In this document: positions 7,288-14,320 of the stretch, piece after piece | Layout of the letters: every line of letters begins with the position of its first letter | Numbering within the stretch: the stretch's first letter is position 1 | NCBI GenBank assembly: GCA_030593295.1 | Contig: JAUVHO010000023.1 | Coordinates: forward strand, 1 to 35,206 | Source of the DNA: Methanomassiliicoccales archaeon | Lineage (GTDB): Archaea; Thermoplasmatota; Thermoplasmata; RBG-16-68-12; SOIM01 | Direction: 5' to 3' | DNA: 35,206 nucleotides | Program-made: the position numbers and the translations under genes | The notes under the pieces: generated by a model | The model's input: only the letters and a program-made list of their open reading frames with translations | What the model was told of the DNA's origin: nothing | The model's database searches: none

Positions 7288-8261
7288 AGCTCTACCTTTT
7301 TCTTGGTCTTACTGGATTCCGCGGCGGCCATTACAACCCTCATTGTCTTGAGGCCGTCCTCACCGCTGACCAACGGGTCCCGCTTCTCGTTCACCGCATC
7401 CAGAAAATCATTGAGCTCGTTCTTGAGAGGCTCTTCTTTCTGCAGGGAGACCCTTCTGATGTCGTATTCCAGATGTATCTGGTACAGGTTGAATGGATCG
7501 AACTCCCCTAATGATGACGAGGATATCACCAGCGATTGCTTGACGTAGTCCAATTCCACGAAGTTCTTGGAACATGTCAGTGAAAGCTTCCTGACCTTCA
7601 TGGGCGTCAACCAGTTTATCTCAACGAATCCCGTGGTCCCGTTCTCGAAATCAAGGAGTATGTTTGCATGGTCCTCGAAGACCTTATGTTTCCGTCTTCT
7701 ACCCTGTGTGAAAACGCTCTCCACCTCGCTTCCCAAGAGGTACCTCATCACGTCAATATCGTGGATACCGAGATCCATGATCACCCCGACGTCCTTTATC
7801 CTCGCAGGGAAAGAGCTCACCCGCCTGGCCGCAAGTGCAATTGCATCTCCGTAGGCGCCGTCTTCGAGAGCTTTCTTGGTGAATCCAACTACCGGGTTGT
7901 GCCTCTCGATGTGTCCAACGGCCATGGTGAGTCCTGCGTCCTTCGCCAGACCGACCAGCTTCTCCGAGTCCTCCAGCGTCGAGCACATGGGCTTCTCCAC
8001 TAGGAAGTGGATGCCCTTGGATATCACGTCCTGGGCGATGCCGAAATGCATCTCGGTCGGGGTCGCGATGCAGGCGGCCTGGATGTCCTCATCGAGCATG
8101 TCGTGGTAGTCTTCGAAATACTGGGCTCCGGTCTTGCTGGCCACTGATTGTCCTGCACTCTTGTCCGGGTCCGCGATTCCAACTAGGTTGGATATCTCTG
8201 AGAGAACCCTCGCGTGGTTCTTGCCCATGGATCCTACACCAATGACGCCTGTGTTCAGCAT
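7284..8261 (-). CDS. Gfo/Idh/MocA-family UDP-sugar 3-dehydrogenase (WbpB/WlbA-like)
   Basis: This is a 325-residue NAD(P)-dependent oxidoreductase of the Gfo/Idh/MocA family. The N-terminal Rossmann segment is TGVIGVGSMGKNHARVL (4-20). Further family marks are the EKP motif in HFLVEKPMCS (about 88-97) and MDLGIHDIDVMRYLLG (about 161-176) with the conserved D-x-x-x-HD-x-D pattern. In the Wbp/Wlb pathway such an enzyme oxidises C3 of UDP-GlcNAcA to the 3-keto sugar for transamination. The gene directly follows the aminotransferase with no gap (its ATG occupies 8259-8261, the upstream stop 8262-8264) and ends against the convergent dehydrogenase gene. Substrate assignment comes from this neighbourhood, since the family itself is very broad. 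Confidence 0.85.
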   Translation of the reverse strand: MLNTGVIGVGSMGKNHARVLSEISNLVGIADPDKSAGQSVASKTGAQYFEDYHDMLDEDIQAACIATPTEMHFGIAQDVISKGIHFLVEKPMCSTLEDSEKLVGLAKDAGLTMAVGHIERHNPVVGFTKKALEDGAYGDAIALAARRVSSFPARIKDVGVIMDLGIHDIDVMRYLLGSEVESVFTQGRRRKHKVFEDHANILLDFENGTTGFVEINWLTPMKVRKLSLTCSKNFVELDYVKQSLVISSSSLGEFDPFNLYQIHLEYDIRRVSLQKEEPLKNELNDFLDAVNEKRDPLVSGEDGLKTMRVVMAAAESSKTKKKVEL

Positions 8262-9359
8262 TTACCAACTCCCCCCCAGGACCTTGACCGTGTCGATAAT
8301 GTAAGTGATATCTTCATCCGATACCAGTGGATGCACTGGGAGTTCCATCATCTTTGGAAGCATTCCTCTGGCAACGGGACAATCCGCACTCGCACCCAAT
8401 GTTCTGAGTATCGCCTGCTCGCTGAGAGGTTTTGGATAGCTGGGTCTGGCTCCTATATCCTTGCTCTTCAAGAACTCGACCAGTTCGTCCCTGTTCAACG
8501 GGAAATCGTCAACCTTGATGATGTACTGATAGTAAACGTGTGATGCATTATCAATGACCTTCGGGGTCTGGATGCCTTTCAGGTCGCCCAATCCTTCGTT
8601 CAGTCTCTTCGCGTTCGCCTGTCTCTTCTCGATGAACCCAGGCAGCTTCTTGAGCTGTTCCCCTCCGATGGCCGCCCCTATCTCTGTCATCCTGAAGTTG
8701 TAGCCCAGAACAATGTGTTCATATTGGGTGATCTCGCCGTGTTCCCTCAGGAGCATGCACTCTGTCTTGAGGTCGGCGTCGTCAGTCGTTATCATTCCGC
8801 CCTCGCCAGCGACCATGTTCTTGGTCGGGTAGAAGCTGAAACAAGAAGCGTCACCAAAGGTGCCCACTTTCTTACCATCATACTCTGCCCCGTGGGACTG
8901 GCAGGCGTCCTCGATGATCTTCAGGTCATGATTCTTCGCTATCTCCATCAGGGGTTTCATGTCCACTGGCTGTCCGAACATGTGAACCGGCACAATCGCC
9001 TTGGTCTTGGGAGTGATCGCCTCATCTACCTTCTCGATGTCCATGTTGAACGTATCTGGATCCGTGTCTACGAACACTGGTTTGGCACCGCAGAACAGCA
9101 CCGTGGATGCAGTTGCGAAGAAGGTCACTGGTGGTATCAGGACCTCATCGTCCTTTCCTATCCCGTTCGCAAGCAGTGCGATGTGAAGCGCTGTCGTCCC
9201 GGAGCTGGTGCTTATGGCGTGTTCGGTCCCGATGTACTGAGCGAAAGAAGCTTCGAACTCCTTGGTCTTGGGGCCCCTGGCCAGCATTCCGGACCTGAGA
9301 ACCTCCAGAACGGCTTCTTCCTCCTCCTTCCCGATATTGGGCTTGGCGATGGGTATCAT
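8262..9359 (-). CDS. DegT/DnrJ/EryC1-family sugar aminotransferase (WbpE/WlbC-like)
   Basis: This is a 365-residue PLP-dependent aminotransferase of the DegT/DnrJ/EryC1/StrS family. Evidence is STSSGTTALHIAL (50-62, phosphate-binding region), PPVTFFATA (76-84), IIEDACQSHGAEYDGKKVGTFGD (about 148-170, Asp of the PLP ring contact) and FSFYPTKNMVAGEGG (174-188) with the Schiff-base Lys180. In the proposed pathway it adds an amino group to C3 of the 3-keto UDP-uronic acid. The start overlaps the end of the acetyltransferase gene by 4 bases and its stop abuts the start of the oxidoreductase gene, so the three form one tight operon. The exact sugar is inferred from context. Confidence 0.9.
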   Translation of the reverse strand: MIPIAKPNIGKEEEEAVLEVLRSGMLARGPKTKEFEASFAQYIGTEHAISTSSGTTALHIALLANGIGKDDEVLIPPVTFFATASTVLFCGAKPVFVDTDPDTFNMDIEKVDEAITPKTKAIVPVHMFGQPVDMKPLMEIAKNHDLKIIEDACQSHGAEYDGKKVGTFGDASCFSFYPTKNMVAGEGGMITTDDADLKTECMLLREHGEITQYEHIVLGYNFRMTEIGAAIGGEQLKKLPGFIEKRQANAKRLNEGLGDLKGIQTPKVIDNASHVYYQYIIKVDDFPLNRDELVEFLKSKDIGARPSYPKPLSEQAILRTLGASADCPVARGMLPKMMELPVHPLVSDEDITYIIDTVKVLGGSW

Positions 9360-9895
9360 TCGAAAGCTCCCACGTTCACTCTCTTGTCGCAGCGCTCGCA
9401 GTAGTTGTTCATCAGTTTCCTGCCGCAGTGACAGACGTACCCCACTCTCTTGGCCGGGTTGCCGATTATGAGCTCATGCGGCTCCACATCCCTTGTCACC
9501 ACCGAGCCCGCTCCGATCATGGCGTACTCACCGATGGATATGCCGCAGAGTATGGTCGAATTGGCTCCTATGGAGCTTCCATCCTTGACTATCGTCGGAA
9601 TAACCTTCCAGTCGACCGTTGCCGCTCTTGGATAGAGGTCGTTGGTGAACACCACGTGAGGGCCTATGAAAACACCACTGCCCACTTTGACCCCTTGGTA
9701 GATTGTGGCCCTGTTCTGGATCTTGCAGTTGTCGCCGATCTCCACGTCCACGCCTATGTAAACACACTTGCCAAGTCTGCAGTCCTTGCCCACTTTCGCT
9801 CCTTCCCTGATCTGGACCTCGTGCCAGACCTGGGTGCCTTCTCCGATTTGGGCGTCCTCGGACACATGTGCCGTGGGATGTATTGTCGGTGCCAT
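9356..9895 (-). CDS. Left-handed beta-helix N-acetyltransferase (WbpD/WlbB-like) with C-terminal metal-ribbon
   Basis: This is a 179-residue hexapeptide-repeat acyltransferase. It has runs of imperfect hexads such as AQIGEG, VWHEVQIREGAKVG, DVEIGD and SSIGANSTILCG, typical of a left-handed beta helix. The C-terminal tail VCHCGRKLMNNYCERCDKR has four cysteines arranged as a small zinc ribbon, a common addition in this subfamily. The proposed role is acetyl-CoA-dependent acetylation of the C3 amino group made by the neighbouring aminotransferase. The ATG at 9895 (MAPTIHPTAHVSEDA) was chosen because the longer open frame upstream is hydrophobic junk crossing the promoter, and a good TATA-like box sits 30 nt before this ATG. 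It is the first gene of a three-gene operon. Confidence 0.88.
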   Translation of the reverse strand: MAPTIHPTAHVSEDAQIGEGTQVWHEVQIREGAKVGKDCRLGKCVYIGVDVEIGDNCKIQNRATIYQGVKVGSGVFIGPHVVFTNDLYPRAATVDWKVIPTIVKDGSSIGANSTILCGISIGEYAMIGAGSVVTRDVEPHELIIGNPAKRVGYVCHCGRKLMNNYCERCDKRVNVGAFE

Positions 9896-9920
9896 GGAAT
9901 TCTTACTCACAAATGTATGC

Positions 9921-9930
9921 GGTAAATAAA
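9921..9930 (-). promoter_or_regulatory. TATA-like promoter of the acetyltransferase-aminotransferase-oxidoreductase operon
   Basis: On the minus strand it reads TTTATTTACC with purine-rich AAAGAG just upstream. It is centred about 30 nt before the ATG at 9895, giving a leader of only a few nucleotides. Confidence 0.55.
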
Positions 9931-9993
9931 CTCTTTGTGCTAATCCCAACAGAATTGGGCCTGAGTACCGTAGAGGGCCTGGTATCAAGAAAA

Positions 9994-10020
9994 CTATATA
10001 TAACATATAATAACATATAG
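9994..10020 (+). promoter_or_regulatory. Promoter/operator of the toxin-antitoxin pair with 10-bp tandem repeat
   Basis: A TATA box (TATATATA, 9995-10002) leads into two exact head-to-tail copies of ATAACATATA (10000-10009 and 10010-10019). The whole block is also bounded by the inverted hexamers CTATAT and ATATAG. The ATG of the antitoxin is at 10041, so a start site near 10025-10028 would leave a short leader. A ten-base repeat places two protein-binding sites on the same DNA face, as expected for autoregulation by a dimeric ribbon-helix-helix antitoxin. That function is inferred. Confidence 0.6.
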
Positions 10021-10040
10021 AAATCCATAAGGGCATTGTC

Positions 10041-10229
10041 ATGAGCCAGGTTACTACGATACAGATTCAGAAGGATACCCGGGACAGGCTCCGAGAGATT
10101 GGACATAAGGGTGAGACATACGACAAGCTCATCAGACGGTTGATGAAGGCTGCGAGGGAAATCGAATTCTACGCGGATCTGGATAGGATAGTGGACAAGG
10201 AGGAGTTCGTTCCCCTTGACGAAGTATGA
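10041..10229 (+). CDS. Antitoxin, ribbon-helix-helix-like
   Basis: This is a 62-residue protein. The N-terminal pattern TTIQIQKDTRDRLREIG, then GETYDKLIRRLM, is that of a ribbon-helix-helix DNA-binding domain: one strand, then two helices with a turn at KGET. The C-terminal half (AREIEFYADLDRIV) would wrap the toxin. It overlaps the toxin gene by 14 bases and lies directly downstream of a repeat-containing promoter, the usual arrangement of type II antitoxins. Predicted roles are to neutralise the neighbouring RelE/ParE-type toxin and repress their shared promoter. The family resemblance is to archaeal VapB/RelB-like small proteins, and no finer name is supported. Confidence 0.78.
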   Translation: MSQVTTIQIQKDTRDRLREIGHKGETYDKLIRRLMKAAREIEFYADLDRIVDKEEFVPLDEV

Positions 10230-10494
10230 AGTGCTGGTCTCCCAGACCGCCAGAAAGCAGCTGCGCATTCTGGAAGAGGGGGCCAGGGAACGCGTCAAGA
10301 AAGCTCTCATTGAGATAAGTGATGATCCGACCCATTCTCGACCGAAGGCTGATATCAGCCGACTCAAGGGCCCCAGGAGGGATTACTTCCGATTGCGCGT
10401 CGGGGATTATCGAGTGGTGTATACCATCGAAGAGAGTGAGATTCTCGTTGTGAGGATCTTTCATCGGAGTTCGGGATATTCCTGGTTGGAGTGA
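10216..10494 (+). CDS. RelE/ParE-superfamily toxin
   Basis: This is a 92-residue protein with the compact RelE/ParE fold pattern. It has an N-terminal strand (KYEVLVSQTARKQL), two helices, a basic loop (RPKADISRLKG) and the hallmark RLRVGDYRVVYTIEESEILVVRIFHR, with conserved arginines in GDYRV and FHR. RelE members cut mRNA on the ribosome and ParE members poison gyrase; the residues visible favour a RelE-like mRNA interferase but do not prove it. The start is TTG at 10216, supported by AAGGAGGA 11 nt upstream inside the antitoxin gene; GTG at 10231 is an alternative. The overlap with the antitoxin gene implies coupled synthesis. Confidence 0.82.
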   Translation: MTKYEVLVSQTARKQLRILEEGARERVKKALIEISDDPTHSRPKADISRLKGPRRDYFRLRVGDYRVVYTIEESEILVVRIFHRSSGYSWLE

Positions 10495-10553
10495 ATCAGC
10501 GGCAAGAAACCATTAGATACAGGAATGAGTTGCGCTATCAGTAAGGTGCGAGG

Positions 10554-11585
10554 ATGATCGAGATAGACGGCTCCTATGGAGAAGGAGGCGGACAGATACT
10601 CAGGCTATCAGTTGCTCTGTCTGCAGTGACTGGCAAGAGCGTCAAGATAGTGAAGATCAGGGCCGGAAGAAAGAAGCCCGGTCTGGCCGCACAGCACCTG
10701 ACCGCGATCAGGTCCGTGGGAGAGATTTCCAGTGCCCAAGTGGAAGGTTTGGACATAGGGTCCCAGACGGTCGAGTTTCATCCGGGAGAACTGAGAGGCG
10801 GGAAGTTCCGCTTCGATATCGGGACTGCAGGCAGCATCACTCTTGTCTTCCAGGCGTGTTTCATACCCGCACTTCACGCACCTACGAAGTGCGTTCTGAC
10901 CGTCACTGGCGGTACAGATGTACGCTGGGCTCCTCCTATGGACTATTTCCAGAACGTATTCCTGCCAATGGTCGGGAAGATGGGCGTCTCCGCAAAGGTG
11001 GACAGCATAAAAAGGGGCTATTATCCCAAAGGCGGAGGAAAGGTCGTACTTCACATCGAACCCCAAGAAACGCTTTCACCCCTGCAACTGGATGAACTGA
11101 GGGGACAGCTGATAATCAAAGGTATCTCACACGTTAGCAATCTGCCTGACCACATCCCTGAACGGATGGTCAAGTCCGCCAAGAAGGACCTCATCAGATT
11201 GGGGAGACCCGATATCGTTTCCGAGACATTCAGCGGGGATGAAGCATTTGGTCAAGGAGGAGCGATAGTCATCTGGGCCAAGAACGAAGACACCATCTTG
11301 GGTGGGAACGCCACTGCCGAAAGAGGTGTCAAGGCCGAGACCGTCGGTGAGATTGCATCAAAAGAGCTTTGGAAGGAGATTAAGAGCGGTGCAACGCTGG
11401 ACATCCACCTTTCCGACCAGATACTGCCCTACATGGCCATGGCCGATGGGGAATCATCCTTCCTCGTGAGGGAGCTGACGAATCACACCAAGACCAACAT
11501 GTGGCTCATTGAACAGTTCTTTGACGTAGAATTTGAAAAGTCAACGCATGGAGATCTGCACAAAATCAGCGTAAGGCCCGGGTAA
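10554..11585 (+). CDS. rtcA: RNA 3'-terminal phosphate cyclase
   Basis: This is a 343-residue RtcA. It converts an RNA 3'-phosphate to a 2',3'-cyclic phosphate using ATP, through an adenylated histidine. Family motifs are IDGSYGEGGGQILR (4-17), GRKKPGLAAQHL (38-49), FDIGTAGSITLVFQ (87-100), RGYYPKGGG (154-162) and HLSDQILPYMA (285-295), where His285 is the expected AMP-accepting residue. The length is normal. Upstream are a weak TATA-like sequence (10511-10520) and AAGGTG close to the ATG. The gene is convergent with the PAC2-family gene, with one base between stops. No rtcB or tRNA ligase gene is in the window. Confidence 0.95.
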   Translation: MIEIDGSYGEGGGQILRLSVALSAVTGKSVKIVKIRAGRKKPGLAAQHLTAIRSVGEISSAQVEGLDIGSQTVEFHPGELRGGKFRFDIGTAGSITLVFQACFIPALHAPTKCVLTVTGGTDVRWAPPMDYFQNVFLPMVGKMGVSAKVDSIKRGYYPKGGGKVVLHIEPQETLSPLQLDELRGQLIIKGISHVSNLPDHIPERMVKSAKKDLIRLGRPDIVSETFSGDEAFGQGGAIVIWAKNEDTILGGNATAERGVKAETVGEIASKELWKEIKSGATLDIHLSDQILPYMAMADGESSFLVRELTNHTKTNMWLIEQFFDVEFEKSTHGDLHKISVRPG

Positions 11586-11586
11586 T

Positions 11587-12366
11587 CTAACCGTACATGG
11601 AAGGCCGCGTTGGAACCGGGGACTTCTTTGCCACCTGCGTCTGCGCGTGTATCGTCTTCAGTTGGTCCTCGATCCTCTCCGCCTCTTCATACAACGGCTG
11701 TGCGTCAAGTTCGGTGTGCAGAAGCAGTTTGTCTATCGTCTCTATGACTCTGGCAGCTGCCCTTGCGTCCGGATAATCTGGATGCGCCTCGGATAGAAGG
11801 CTGAGGACGTTGAAATCCCTCTTCTTGCCCTCGTTCAGGAGAACGCCCGCGACACCGGTGATTACACCTTCCTCGAAGATGGTCACGTTATGGTTCTTCA
11901 GCAGTTCCGAACCCTCCTTCGTACTGCCTATTCCATACACCTCGATGTTCTCGTTGATCACCATGTCCTTGTCCTTATCGACTATCAATCCCTCGGGGCA
12001 CACCATCATTTCGCATTTCTGTTCCTGCGCCCAGTCCAGTACCGTCGATGCGATCACCTTTATGAGGTTCGGAGGTGGCTGGAACTCGGAGATGAACACC
12101 ACTATCTTGTCATGGGGCTTAGCTGTGGGCTCCTTCCCGGCATAGATCCTCACCGGGTTCATCGGCTCACCCTCTCTGATGAGTGAAACCGTTGGGAAGT
12201 AGACAGAGTCCATCATGCCTATCTGTTCGAGTGAGAGGGCGTTTATGAGATAGTTCGCCACTATGGAGCTGACCAGACCGACGCTCGGAAAGCCGTCGAT
12301 AACGGTCGCCCCCTTAAGGTCCATCCTCTTCAATTCGTATATGTGGACATCACCCTGTGGAGCCAT
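11587..12366 (-). CDS. PAC2-family protein (proteasome assembly chaperone-like)
   Basis: This is a 259-residue member of the PAC2 family (archaeal relatives of eukaryotic proteasome assembly chaperone 2). Evidence is GATVIDGFPSVGLVSSIVANYLINAL near the N-terminus, the SVYFPTVSLIREGEPMNPVRIYAG segment, and the VYGIGSTKEGSELLKNHNVTIFEEGVITGVAGVLL region. The C-terminus is helical and charged. The biochemical role in archaea is not established. The ATG at 12366 was chosen because a TATA-like box lies 28 nt upstream and the 18 extra codons of the longer frame cross that box. It is divergent from the riboflavin reductase gene, with an 81-base shared promoter region. Confidence 0.88.
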   Translation of the reverse strand: MAPQGDVHIYELKRMDLKGATVIDGFPSVGLVSSIVANYLINALSLEQIGMMDSVYFPTVSLIREGEPMNPVRIYAGKEPTAKPHDKIVVFISEFQPPPNLIKVIASTVLDWAQEQKCEMMVCPEGLIVDKDKDMVINENIEVYGIGSTKEGSELLKNHNVTIFEEGVITGVAGVLLNEGKKRDFNVLSLLSEAHPDYPDARAAARVIETIDKLLLHTELDAQPLYEEAERIEDQLKTIHAQTQVAKKSPVPTRPSMYG

Positions 12367-12390
12367 TAAGAAGGCAAATCCACTATCCCT

Positions 12391-12397
12391 ACTTAAA
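12391..12397 (-). promoter_or_regulatory. TATA-like box for the PAC2-family gene
   Basis: On the minus strand it reads TTTAAGT, centred 28 nt before the ATG at 12366, as for a leaderless transcript. Confidence 0.5.
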
Positions 12398-12418
12398 CCT
12401 CTTGATAAGATTACCAAC

Positions 12419-12426
12419 AATTATTA
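12419..12426 (+). promoter_or_regulatory. TATA-like box for the riboflavin reductase gene
   Basis: AATTATTA is centred 26 nt before the ATG at 12448, so transcription would begin at the start codon. Confidence 0.5.
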
Positions 12427-12447
12427 TGAGGAGTGTGAATACCCTGG

Positions 12448-13089
12448 ATGTTGCGTCCACATACCATTATCAACTGTGCAATGTCCGCAGACGGCAAGAT
12501 TGCTCTGCCCTCCCGAAAGCAGACTAGGATATCGAACGAAGAGGACATGGGGAGGGTCCACAGACTCAGGAATGAGTGCGATGCGATCCTCGTCGGCATC
12601 GACACCATTCTATCTGATGACCCCAAGCTCACCGTGAAGGAGAAGCACGTGGATGAGGTCAGGAATCCCCTACGTGTCGTCCTGGATTCGAAGGGAAGGA
12701 CACCGATGGACTCCGAGGTCCTGAGTGATGATGCACCTACTCTGATACTGACTACGCGATCCTCTGAATCAACATTCGGCGAGGCCGATGTCGCAAGGTT
12801 CGGGAATGAGATGGTGGACCTTTCTGCCGCGGTGGAGTTCTTGTACGAGAGGGGCGTCAGGAAACTGCTTGTGGAAGGCGGGGAAACGGTGATTTGGTCG
12901 TTCTTGAAGGAAGGGCTCGCCGATGAGCTCAGGGTATTCGTTGGAAGCATGATCATCGGGGGCACTGGATCTCCCACCACGGCAGGCGGCGAGGGTGCGA
13001 CCTCGTTCGAGGACATCATCGCGCTTGCTCTGACCAGGTCGACGCAGCTTGGGGATGGGATTCTCCTCGAGTATGAGGTGAAGCGTTGA
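12448..13089 (+). CDS. 2,5-diamino-6-(ribosylamino)-4(3H)-pyrimidinone 5'-phosphate reductase
   Basis: This is a 213-residue RibD C-terminal/dihydrofolate-reductase-like enzyme of the archaeal riboflavin pathway. It reduces the ribosyl side chain of the pyrimidine intermediate to ribityl, using NAD(P)H. Evidence is the family start PHTIINCAMSADGKIAL (4-20), the block RNECDAILVGIDTILSDDPKLTV (about 41-63), PLRVVLDSKGRTP, and the glycine-rich RKLLVEGGETVIWSF near residue 140. No deaminase domain is fused, as is usual in archaea. The ATG at 12448 lies at leaderless distance from a TATA-like box. The gene overlaps the Mut7-C gene by 4 bases, suggesting co-translation. Confidence 0.9.
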   Translation: MLRPHTIINCAMSADGKIALPSRKQTRISNEEDMGRVHRLRNECDAILVGIDTILSDDPKLTVKEKHVDEVRNPLRVVLDSKGRTPMDSEVLSDDAPTLILTTRSSESTFGEADVARFGNEMVDLSAAVEFLYERGVRKLLVEGGETVIWSFLKEGLADELRVFVGSMIIGGTGSPTTAGGEGATSFEDIIALALTRSTQLGDGILLEYEVKR

Positions 13090-13535
13090 AGTTCGTGTGC
13101 GACCACATGCTTGGAACTCTTGCCAAATGGTTGAGGCTTCTGGGGTTCGACGTCATCTATCCAGGGCCGGTCGCGGACAGCGAGATTAAGGATATCGCCG
13201 CTCGAGAAGACAGGATGGTCCTCACCAGGGACAAGGAGCTCGCCAGCACCACCAAAGTACGAACACTCTACGTCGAGAGCGGCGTTCTCGAAGAACAGCT
13301 GAAGTTCGTCCTGTCCGAGCTCGACCTGAAGGTCACCGATCCAATGTCAAGGTGCTCCCTGTGCAATTCTCTTGTTGATAGGGTAGACAAGTCCTCTGTG
13401 GAAGGCAAGGTTCCCGAAGGGGTCTTCGACCGACAAGAGGATTTCTGGTTCTGTTCAGAATGTGAAAAGTACTACTGGCAGGGCAGTCATTGGGACAAGA
13501 TCGCCAAAACGATTGAAGAACTGGATATGTCCTGA
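13086..13535 (+). CDS. Mut7-C RNase-domain protein with zinc ribbon
   Basis: This is a 149-residue protein. The N-terminal part has the Mut7-C/PIN-like pattern: MKFVCDHMLGTLAKWLRLLGFDV with the acidic Asp6, the Asp/Glu-rich VADSEIKDIAAREDRMVLTRDKEL, and a further strand. The C-terminal part has CSLCNSLVDRV and CSECEKYYW, four cysteines forming a zinc ribbon. Mut7-C domains are thought to be nucleases related to PIN domains, and no substrate is known for the archaeal stand-alone forms. It is translationally coupled to the upstream riboflavin reductase gene, but a functional link between the two is not evident. Confidence 0.85.
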   Translation: MKFVCDHMLGTLAKWLRLLGFDVIYPGPVADSEIKDIAAREDRMVLTRDKELASTTKVRTLYVESGVLEEQLKFVLSELDLKVTDPMSRCSLCNSLVDRVDKSSVEGKVPEGVFDRQEDFWFCSECEKYYWQGSHWDKIAKTIEELDMS

Positions 13536-13542
13536 TGGGCCT

Positions 13543-13983
13543 CTAGAACTCTCTTTCCCTGACCGATCTCAACCTGTCCTTGATTGCCATCGTCAGGGAC
13601 CTTCTGATGATCCAAATGGATATCACGGCTATCACAGAGATGACGAACCGTATCGCGGGATGGTAGGGGCTTGCCGAAATGAGGATGACGACCACGCCGG
13701 CTATCAGAAGGAAGACCAGCGGCAATATGATCTTCACAGATCTCCTCTCCATGCCCAGTCTCTTAAAGGCCAGTCTGTGCCATTCGTACACGATTCCCCC
13801 GGCGATGAAGGCTATCCATATTGACAGTGCGAAGTACAGGCTGTACGTGCTGTTAGGATTCCCGGTTGTGTTGTTGAGTATCTCACCGAGTATCAGCAGA
13901 AGGAAGATGGACGCGATGACATAAAGGAGAATCATGTACGTTCGACCTATGAACGCAAGCTCGAGATGGCTCTTCTCGTTCAT
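13543..13983 (-). CDS. Membrane protein of unknown function, four predicted TM segments
   Basis: This is a 146-residue protein with four hydrophobic segments: about 13-33 (TYMILLYVIASIFLLLILG), 49-67, 84-104 (IILPLVFLLIAGVVVILIS) and 112-128. Short basic loops and a charged C-terminus (KDRLRSVRERE) suggest cytoplasmic ends. No family was recognised. The gene starts one base after the stop of the glycine-rich small protein gene, with GGAGG and GGTGAG overlapping that stop, so the two are co-expressed. It converges with the Mut7-C gene. The function is unknown. Confidence 0.75.
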   Translation of the reverse strand: MNEKSHLELAFIGRTYMILLYVIASIFLLLILGEILNNTTGNPNSTYSLYFALSIWIAFIAGGIVYEWHRLAFKRLGMERRSVKIILPLVFLLIAGVVVILISASPYHPAIRFVISVIAVISIWIIRRSLTMAIKDRLRSVREREF

Positions 13984-13984
13984 C

Positions 13985-14191
13985 TCACCAACCTCCCTCG
14001 TGGTCCTTCTTGGTCATTTCGAAATGTTCAATGAACTGTCCGACCATTGCTCCAAGAACCCCGCCTATGGCAGCCCCAATGCCGCCACCTGCAACCCCTC
14101 CAATCACAAGACCTATCGCTCCACCCAGCATCAGGCCAACGCCCATTTGCTCTGGCTGCGGCTTTTCGTTTTGAGAAGGGGAGGCTGCCAT
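13985..14191 (-). CDS. Small glycine-zipper membrane protein
   Basis: This is a 68-residue protein. A polar N-terminus (PSQNEKPQPEQ) precedes a Gly/Ala-rich hydrophobic stretch at about 17-51 with repeated GxxxG spacing (GGAIGLVIGGVAGGGIG), then a charged tail (EHFEMTKKDHEGG). Glycine zippers pack into membranes or oligomers. It is the first gene of a two-gene unit with the four-TM protein. A TATA-like box lies about 34 nt upstream of the ATG. No specific function can be given. Confidence 0.7.
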   Translation of the reverse strand: MAASPSQNEKPQPEQMGVGLMLGGAIGLVIGGVAGGGIGAAIGGVLGAMVGQFIEHFEMTKKDHEGGW

Positions 14192-14220
14192 CTAAGGACC
14201 CGAACTTCAGAACATCCCGA

Positions 14221-14230
14221 GAAATAAATA
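14221..14230 (-). promoter_or_regulatory. TATA-like box for the two small membrane-protein genes
   Basis: On the minus strand it reads TATTTATTTC, centred about 34 nt before the ATG at 14191. Confidence 0.45.
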
Positions 14231-14320
14231 ACTTTTCATTGAGAAATCATCAGCGAGAAGAGGAAAAGCGGTAGGAAACACCATATCAGTTCATGTTGCA
14301 CCAGTAGAGGCCATCGATCT

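Noticed and set aside
8715-9404. 229-codon plus-strand ORF opposite the aminotransferase and acetyltransferase
   Set aside because: It is antisense to two clear enzymes and crosses their junction; no domain was seen.
9428-9925. 165-codon plus-strand ORF opposite the acetyltransferase
   Set aside because: It mirrors the hexapeptide repeat coding on the other strand and also runs through the promoter.
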